From JBKQHQ01 sp052148715 (lineage in GTDB: Bacteria > Pseudomonadota > Alphaproteobacteria > Rhizobiales > Xanthobacteraceae), in the NCBI GenBank assembly GCA_052148715.1, contig JBKQHQ010000113.1, positions 1-10,137 on the forward strand: a stretch of 10,137 nucleotides of DNA, in the 5' to 3' direction. Both the position numbers and the translations under genes were made by a program. Below, piece by piece: positions 6,348-10,137 of the stretch; position 1 is the first letter of the stretch, and each line of letters opens with the position of its first letter. Below the pieces are notes generated by a model. The model saw only the letters and a program-made list of their open reading frames with translations, was not told where the DNA came from and searched no databases.

Positions 6348-6352
6348 AGCGC

Positions 6353-7420
6353 ATGGCTTCAGTCGCTATCCGCGACGTACGCAAGGCCTTTGGCTCGATC
6401 CAAGTCATCCACGGCGTCGACATCGCCATCGCCGACGGGGAATTCGTGGTGCTGGTCGGCCCGTCGGGCTGCGGCAAGTCCACCTTGCTGCGGATGATTG
6501 CCGGCCTCATCAGCATCACCGCGGGTGAAATCCGCATCGGTGACCGCGTTGTCAATAACGTGCCCCCCAAAGAGCGCGACATCGCCATGGTCTTCCAGAA
6601 TTACGCGCTCTACCCGCATATGACGGTGGCCGCCAACATGGGTTTCTCCCTCAAGCTGCGCAAGGCGCCGCGGCCGGAGATCGAGGAGCGCGTCAATCGC
6701 GCGGCCGACATTCTCGGGCTGCGCCACCTGCTCGAGCGGTTCCCGCGGCAATTGTCCGGCGGTCAGCGCCAACGGGTCGCCATGGGACGCGCGATCGTGC
6801 GTGATCCCCAAGTCTTCCTGTTCGACGAGCCGCTGTCGAATCTCGACGCCAAGCTGCGGGTGCAAATGCGCACCGAGATCAAGGAGTTGCACCAAAGGCT
6901 CAAGACCACCACCGTCTACGTCACGCATGACCAGATCGAGGCGATGACGATGGCCGACAAGATCGTGGTTATGCATGACGGCCGGGTCGAGCAGATCGGC
7001 GTCCCGCTCGAGCTTTACGACCGGCCCGCCAACCTGTTCGTCGCGGGCTTCATTGGCTCACCGGCGATGAATTTCCTGCGCGGGCGCGTTCGCCACAACG
7101 GAGCGACCGAGTTCGAGGGACCGCAGGGGGTCCAACTGCCGCTGGCCGGCGTCTCCACCGCAGCCGACCAACAGCCGGCGATCTACGGCGTGCGGCCCGA
7201 GCATTTTGTGCTCGCCGACGACGGCGCGGAGGCCGAGATCCAGGTGGTCGAGCCTACCGGACCGGAAATCCAGGTGGTCGTTAAGCTCGGCGGCGAGGAA
7301 ATCGTCGCCGTGTTTCGCGAGCGGCACCGGTTCCAGCCCGGTGATACGATCCGGCTCAAGCCCGATCCGCAGTTCGTGCATCTATTCGACGAAACTACCG
7401 GCAAGCGGCTCAACGCCTAG
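6353..7420 (+). CDS. ABC importer ATPase, UgpC/MalK family
   Basis: The product is 355 residues from ATG 6353. This cytoplasmic subunit hydrolyses ATP to drive solute import by the neighbouring permeases. All motifs are intact: Walker A GPSGCGKST (36-44), Q-loop Gln82, signature LSGGQ (134-138), Walker B VFLFDEP with Glu159, D-loop SNLD (162-165) and switch His192. The C-terminal part, about 240-345, is the MalK/UgpC-type regulatory OB/TOBE region; YGVRPEHF (278-285) is its typical motif. Length fits the family (about 350-370). It is first in the operon, 33 bases before the binding-protein gene. Such ATPases serve sugar, polyol or glycerol-3-phosphate importers of the CUT1 class and sometimes several of them. 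The sequence does not identify the substrate, so I give no gene symbol. Confidence 0.95.
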   Translation: MASVAIRDVRKAFGSIQVIHGVDIAIADGEFVVLVGPSGCGKSTLLRMIAGLISITAGEIRIGDRVVNNVPPKERDIAMVFQNYALYPHMTVAANMGFSLKLRKAPRPEIEERVNRAADILGLRHLLERFPRQLSGGQRQRVAMGRAIVRDPQVFLFDEPLSNLDAKLRVQMRTEIKELHQRLKTTTVYVTHDQIEAMTMADKIVVMHDGRVEQIGVPLELYDRPANLFVAGFIGSPAMNFLRGRVRHNGATEFEGPQGVQLPLAGVSTAADQQPAIYGVRPEHFVLADDGAEAEIQVVEPTGPEIQVVVKLGGEEIVAVFRERHRFQPGDTIRLKPDPQFVHLFDETTGKRLNA

Positions 7421-7453
7421 CCAACACCAAGCACTCACTAGGGAGAAGGAAAC

Positions 7454-8776
7454 ATGACGACGTTTACGAGGCGCGCCCTCGTCGGGGGCGGCACGGCGGC
7501 CGCAGCGGCCGGCGCGCTCGCCGGGCCGGCGCTGCTCGATTGGGCCAAGGCCTGGGCGCAATCAGCGCCATGGACGCCGGAAAGCGGCGCGCGGCTGTCG
7601 ATGCTGCGCTGGAAATACTTCGTGCAGTCGGAGGACGACGCCTTCGTCGGCTTGATCGACGCCTTCACCAAGGCAACCGGCGTCAAGGTGAATATCTCGC
7701 GCGAATCCTACGAGGACGTGCAGCCGAAGGCATCGGTCGCGGCCAATACCAATGCCGGGCCCGACCTGTTCTGGGGGCTTTATTCGCTACCGCATCTGTT
7801 TCCGCAGAAATGCGTCGACGTGACCGACGTTGCCGACTACCTCGGCAAGAAATACGGCGGCTGGGTGCCGAGCGCGGTCGCCTACGGGCAAAGCGGCGGC
7901 AAATGGATTGCGATCCCGATCTGCTATAGCGGCAATCTTCTGAACTATCGCCTCTCCTCGCTCAAGCAGGCCGGATTCTCCACATTTCCCGACACCACCG
8001 ACGCCTTCCTCGCATATGCCAAGGCCACGAAGAAGAACAACACACCGGGCGGTTTCGCGCTCGGCCATGCATCGGGCGACGGCAATGCCTGGGTCCATTG
8101 GTGCCTGTGGGCGCACGGTGGCAATTTGGTCGACAAGAACGACAAGGTGATCCTCAACTCGCCGGAGACCGCGAAGGCGCTCGAATACGCCAAGCAGCTT
8201 GCCGAGAACATGATTGCAGGGGTCGCTTCCTGGAACGACGCCTCCAACAACAAGGCGTTCCTGGCCGGCGAGATCCATTGGACCAATAATGGCATCTCGA
8301 TCTATGCCGCAGCCCAGAGGGATGCGACCAAAAAGAATATCGCCGAGGACATGGACCATGCCTCGTGGCCAATCGGGCCGATCGGCAAGCCGACCGAATT
8401 CCACCTCATGTATCCGATGCTGGCGATGACCTACACCAAGTACCCGCAGGCCTGTAAGGCGCTGATGGCGTTCATGCTGGAGGCGGACAATTTCAACAAA
8501 TGGCTTGAAGGATCAGTCGGCTATCTCACCCACTGCCTCAACGCCTACGACAGCAACCCGGTGTGGACTGCCGATCCGAAGCGCACGGTGTTCCGCGACG
8601 TAGCCAAGCGCACCTTGACGGCCGGCGGGCTCGGCTCGGTCGGCGAGAAGGCGGCGACTGCCATCTCCGACTTTCTGCTGGTCGATATGTTCGCGAGCCA
8701 CTGCAGCGGCGGCGCGGACGTGAAGACAGCGATCGCCAATGCCGAACGGCAGGCGCAGAGGATCTACCGGAGCTGA
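7454..8776 (+). CDS. Extracellular solute-binding protein of the ABC importer, Tat-type signal
   Basis: The product is 440 residues from ATG 7454, preceded by GGGAGAAGGA (7441-7450). It captures solute in the periplasm and delivers it to the permease. The N-terminus has TRRALVGG followed by an Ala/Gly-rich hydrophobic stretch and AWA near residue 35, which resembles a twin-arginine signal, although the motif lacks the usual Phe. The mature part fits the family 1 extracellular binding proteins: a start LRWKYFVQSEDDAFVGLIDAFTK, then ATGVKVNI, NAGPDLFWG, KWIAIPICYSGNLLNYR and GFALGHASGDGNAWVHWCLWAHGG. Length (about 400-440) is normal. It lies between ATPase and permease genes of CUT1 type. Export through Tat would mean folding in the cytoplasm first. 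The substrate is not predictable from this sequence. Only 33 bases separate it from the ATPase gene, so co-transcription is likely. Confidence 0.92.
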   Translation: MTTFTRRALVGGGTAAAAAGALAGPALLDWAKAWAQSAPWTPESGARLSMLRWKYFVQSEDDAFVGLIDAFTKATGVKVNISRESYEDVQPKASVAANTNAGPDLFWGLYSLPHLFPQKCVDVTDVADYLGKKYGGWVPSAVAYGQSGGKWIAIPICYSGNLLNYRLSSLKQAGFSTFPDTTDAFLAYAKATKKNNTPGGFALGHASGDGNAWVHWCLWAHGGNLVDKNDKVILNSPETAKALEYAKQLAENMIAGVASWNDASNNKAFLAGEIHWTNNGISIYAAAQRDATKKNIAEDMDHASWPIGPIGKPTEFHLMYPMLAMTYTKYPQACKALMAFMLEADNFNKWLEGSVGYLTHCLNAYDSNPVWTADPKRTVFRDVAKRTLTAGGLGSVGEKAATAISDFLLVDMFASHCSGGADVKTAIANAERQAQRIYRS

Positions 8777-8823
8777 GCCATTGGCGGAGGCGAAACTGAA
8801 AGGCGTACGACTATCTCAGACGT

Positions 8824-9012
8824 CATCCCGGGCCTCGTACCCGGGACCCATCGTGCAACAGATTCGACGCTGATGGTGCTTGACGAATAAGAGCCTCCGC
8901 GCTCGCGGCGTGTTGAAAGATGGGTCCCGGGCACGCCAGAGTCGGGTGTTCCCGACTTCGGCAAGTCATGATCGGCCCAAGTTGGAAACATCCGACTGGG
9001 GTGCCCGGGATG
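8824..9012. repeat. Composite palindromic element inside the ABC operon
   Basis: Nested inverted repeats fill the gap between binding protein and permease. The outer arms are CATCCCGGGC (8824-8833) and GCCCGGGATG (9003-9012). Inside are CCCGGGACCCATC (8840-8852) and GATGGGTCCCGGG (8919-8931), a perfect 13-bp pair. A second inner unit pairs 8940-8961 with 8976-8997 at 18 of 22 positions, or 20 of 22 if two G-U pairs are allowed in RNA. AGTCGGG-TGTT-CCCGACT (8940-8957) is a tight alternative hairpin. No reading frame is supported. It resembles dispersed CCCGGG-type intergenic palindromes that I recall from bradyrhizobia. As RNA it could protect the binding-protein message or reduce read-through into the permease gene. 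Confidence 0.75.
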
Positions 9013-9070
9013 AGTCCTGAGCGCGGGCGACGGACTTACCAAGCGCGCCAGAGGGTTGCGGAGAGGATTG

Positions 9071-10033
9071 ATGGCGGACATCACGATCGAGCGAAGAGCC
9101 GAGGCTAAACCGCTGCCGCGCGAGGTGACCGCCTGGGACCGATTCAAGGTCGACCGGGACTGGCTCGGCTTCTGGTTCATGCTGCCGGCGGCCGCGTTCC
9201 TGCTCCTGTTCCTTGCCTATCCGCTGGGCCTCGGCATTTGGATCTCCTTCACCGACGCGCGCATCGGCCGCACCGGGACATTCGTCGGCGTGGAGAATTA
9301 CCTGTGGCTGTGGGACGACGCCGTGTTCTGGCTCGCCGTGTTCAACACGCTGCTCTATACGGGGGTCGCCAGCGCGATCAAATTCGGGGTCGGGCTTTAT
9401 CTCGCGCTGCTGCTCAATGAAAATCTCCCCTTCAAGGCAATCTTCCGGGCCATCGTGCTCATTCCGTTCATCGTCCCGACCGTGCTCTCGGCGATTGCGT
9501 TCTGGTGGCTGTTCGACGCGCAGTTTTCGATCCTGTCCTGGACGCTGCGGCAAGCGGGGCTGATCACCCACAATATCAACTTCCTCGGCGATATCTGGAA
9601 CGCGCGCTGGTCGGTGATCTTCGTCAATATCTGGCGCGGCGTGCCGTTCGTCGCCATCACGCTGCTCGCCGGGCTGCAGACGGTGCCGCCGTCGCTCTAC
9701 GAGGCGGCCACCATCGACGGCGCCAACCGCTGGCAGATGTTCCGCCACATCACCTATCCGTTGCTCACACCGATCATCGCGGTGGTGATGACGTTCTCGG
9801 TGCTGTTCACCTTCACCGACTTCCAGCTCATTTGGGCGATCACCCGCGGCGGCCCGGTCAATGCCACGCACCTGATGGCCACGTTGTCCTATCAGCGCGC
9901 GATTCTCGGCGGCTCGCTCGGCGACGGCGCGGCGATTTCCACGGCGATGATTCCCTTCCTGCTGGCCGCAATCCTGATCTCCTGGTTCGGCTTGCAGCGC
10001 CGCAAATGGCAGCACGGGGACACCAATGACTGA
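9071..10033 (+). CDS. ABC importer inner-membrane permease, MalF/UgpA type
   Basis: The product is 320 residues from ATG 9071. It forms half of the membrane channel of the importer. A GGAGAGGA at 9060-9067 supports this ATG; a TTG at 9056 would add five residues. Six membrane helices are visible at about residues 33-59, 88-115, 123-147, 180-200, 231-255 and 289-307. The cytoplasmic coupling loop is intact: E211-A-A, G217, then I227-T-Y-P, the EAA motif that docks on the ATPase. Length fits single permeases of CUT1 importers; the much longer Escherichia coli MalF carries an extra periplasmic domain that is absent here. A partner permease (MalG/UgpE type) is expected and is not in the window, so it probably lies to the right. 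The gap of 294 bases from the binding protein is filled by a palindromic element. Confidence 0.93.
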   Translation: MADITIERRAEAKPLPREVTAWDRFKVDRDWLGFWFMLPAAAFLLLFLAYPLGLGIWISFTDARIGRTGTFVGVENYLWLWDDAVFWLAVFNTLLYTGVASAIKFGVGLYLALLLNENLPFKAIFRAIVLIPFIVPTVLSAIAFWWLFDAQFSILSWTLRQAGLITHNINFLGDIWNARWSVIFVNIWRGVPFVAITLLAGLQTVPPSLYEAATIDGANRWQMFRHITYPLLTPIIAVVMTFSVLFTFTDFQLIWAITRGGPVNATHLMATLSYQRAILGGSLGDGAAISTAMIPFLLAAILISWFGLQRRKWQHGDTND

Positions 10034-10137
10034 GTCACTCGTAGGGTGGGCAAAGGCGGCCCCCGAAGGTTCAATTGATGTGCTGCGCCGGGTCCGCCGT
10101 GCCCACGCGGTCGGGATTGGTCGACGCGTGGGCACGG
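10026..10137 (+). CDS. Open frame overlapping the permease stop, running off the window (possible partner permease start, doubtful)
   Basis: ATG 10026 overlaps the permease stop by eight bases (ATGACTGA), with GGGGA at 10016-10020 as a ribosome site. This is the usual layout for a coupled second permease. The frame stays open for 37 codons to the edge, starting MTESLVGWAK, but from about codon 6 it runs through a palindromic repeat and yields an Arg-rich stretch unlike a permease N-terminus. Either the true start of the next gene lies beyond the repeat, or a repeat has entered the first codons of the gene. Confidence 0.3.
   Translation, partial: MTESLVGWAKAAPEGSIDVLRRVRRAHAVGIGRRVGT
10041..10137. 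repeat. Palindromic GTGGGCA/TGCCCAC repeat after the permease, cut by the window edge
   Basis: GTAGGGTGGGCAAAGGCGG (10041-10059) pairs imperfectly with CCGCCGTGCCCAC (10094-10106). CCGTGCCCACGCG (10097-10109) also pairs perfectly over 13 bp with CGCGTGGGCACGG (10125-10137), leaving 15 bases between. The middle arm can therefore pair with either side. The motif GTAGGGTGGGCAAAG with TGCCCAC recalls a dispersed intergenic repeat of bradyrhizobia, from memory. The element probably continues past the window. Confidence 0.7.

Larger units (their letters stand above)
5829..6352. other. 524-base gap upstream of the ABC operon
   Basis: The left part contains a decayed amidohydrolase fragment on the minus strand (5873-6019). 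A long hairpin lies at 6074-6109. The right part, about 6215-6285, is AT-richer and holds the best promoter candidate for the ABC operon, followed by CGCGCC/GGCGCG arms at 6284-6303. No intact gene is supported. Confidence 0.5.

Noticed and set aside
5825..6352. Upstream extension of the ABC ATPase reading frame
   Set aside because: It is Arg-rich with no family similarity and runs antisense through the amidohydrolase remnant. The GGGAGGA site and the family start favour ATG 6353.
8824..9012. Insertion sequence or CRISPR array in the operon gap
   Set aside because: There is no transposase frame, and no direct repeats with regular spacers are visible. The structure is entirely inverted repeats.
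8966..10135. Long minus-strand open frame (about 389 codons) opposite the permease gene
   Set aside because: It is dominated by Arg, Glu, Gln and Pro without domains and crosses both intergenic repeats. The plus frame encodes a clear permease with an EAA loop.

Overview
The window reads as chromosomal DNA of a GC-rich alphaproteobacterium, most likely of the Bradyrhizobium/Rhodopseudomonas group (Hyphomicrobiales). This rests on codon use, an Omp25/Omp31-type porin, a CUT1 sugar-type ABC operon, and GTGGGCA/TGCCCAC and CCCGGG-rich intergenic palindromes like those I recall from bradyrhizobia. The genus is an inference. No RNA gene, CRISPR array or complete insertion sequence was seen.

Layout. 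Positions 206-919 (+) encode a small protein with two membrane helices and unknown function. A 645-base gap follows, with an AT-richer patch and a perfect CRP-like palindrome at 1225-1242. Next come a small secreted Arg-rich protein (1565-1912, +), a gap with a hairpin and a possible decayed minus-strand gene end, and an outer-membrane beta-barrel protein (2249-2965, +). A large exported protein lies on the minus strand (3185-4837). It joins a carboxypeptidase-regulatory-like beta-sandwich, a single-haem CxxCH domain and a seven-bladed Vgb/streptogramin-lyase-like propeller. It is divergent from a di-haem cytochrome c4-like gene (5262-5828, +). Just past that cytochrome, on the minus strand, is a short remnant of an amidohydrolase whose HxH metal motif is broken.

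The right third is an ABC importer operon: UgpC/MalK-type ATPase (6353-7420), Tat-type extracellular solute-binding protein (7454-8776) and MalF-type permease (9071-10033). A second permease probably lies beyond the right edge. The operon is interrupted by a composite palindromic element of about 190 bases between binding protein and permease, and by a second palindromic repeat right after the permease.

How the genes may work together. The binding protein captures a solute (sugar, polyol or glycerol-phosphate type, not resolvable here), the permease carries it across the inner membrane and the ATPase drives transport. The haem-propeller protein and the di-haem cytochrome are both predicted periplasmic and divergently transcribed, so they may share an electron-transfer path. 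That link is inference. The most unusual items are the three-part haem-propeller protein, the palindromic elements inside the ABC operon, and the amidohydrolase fossil.
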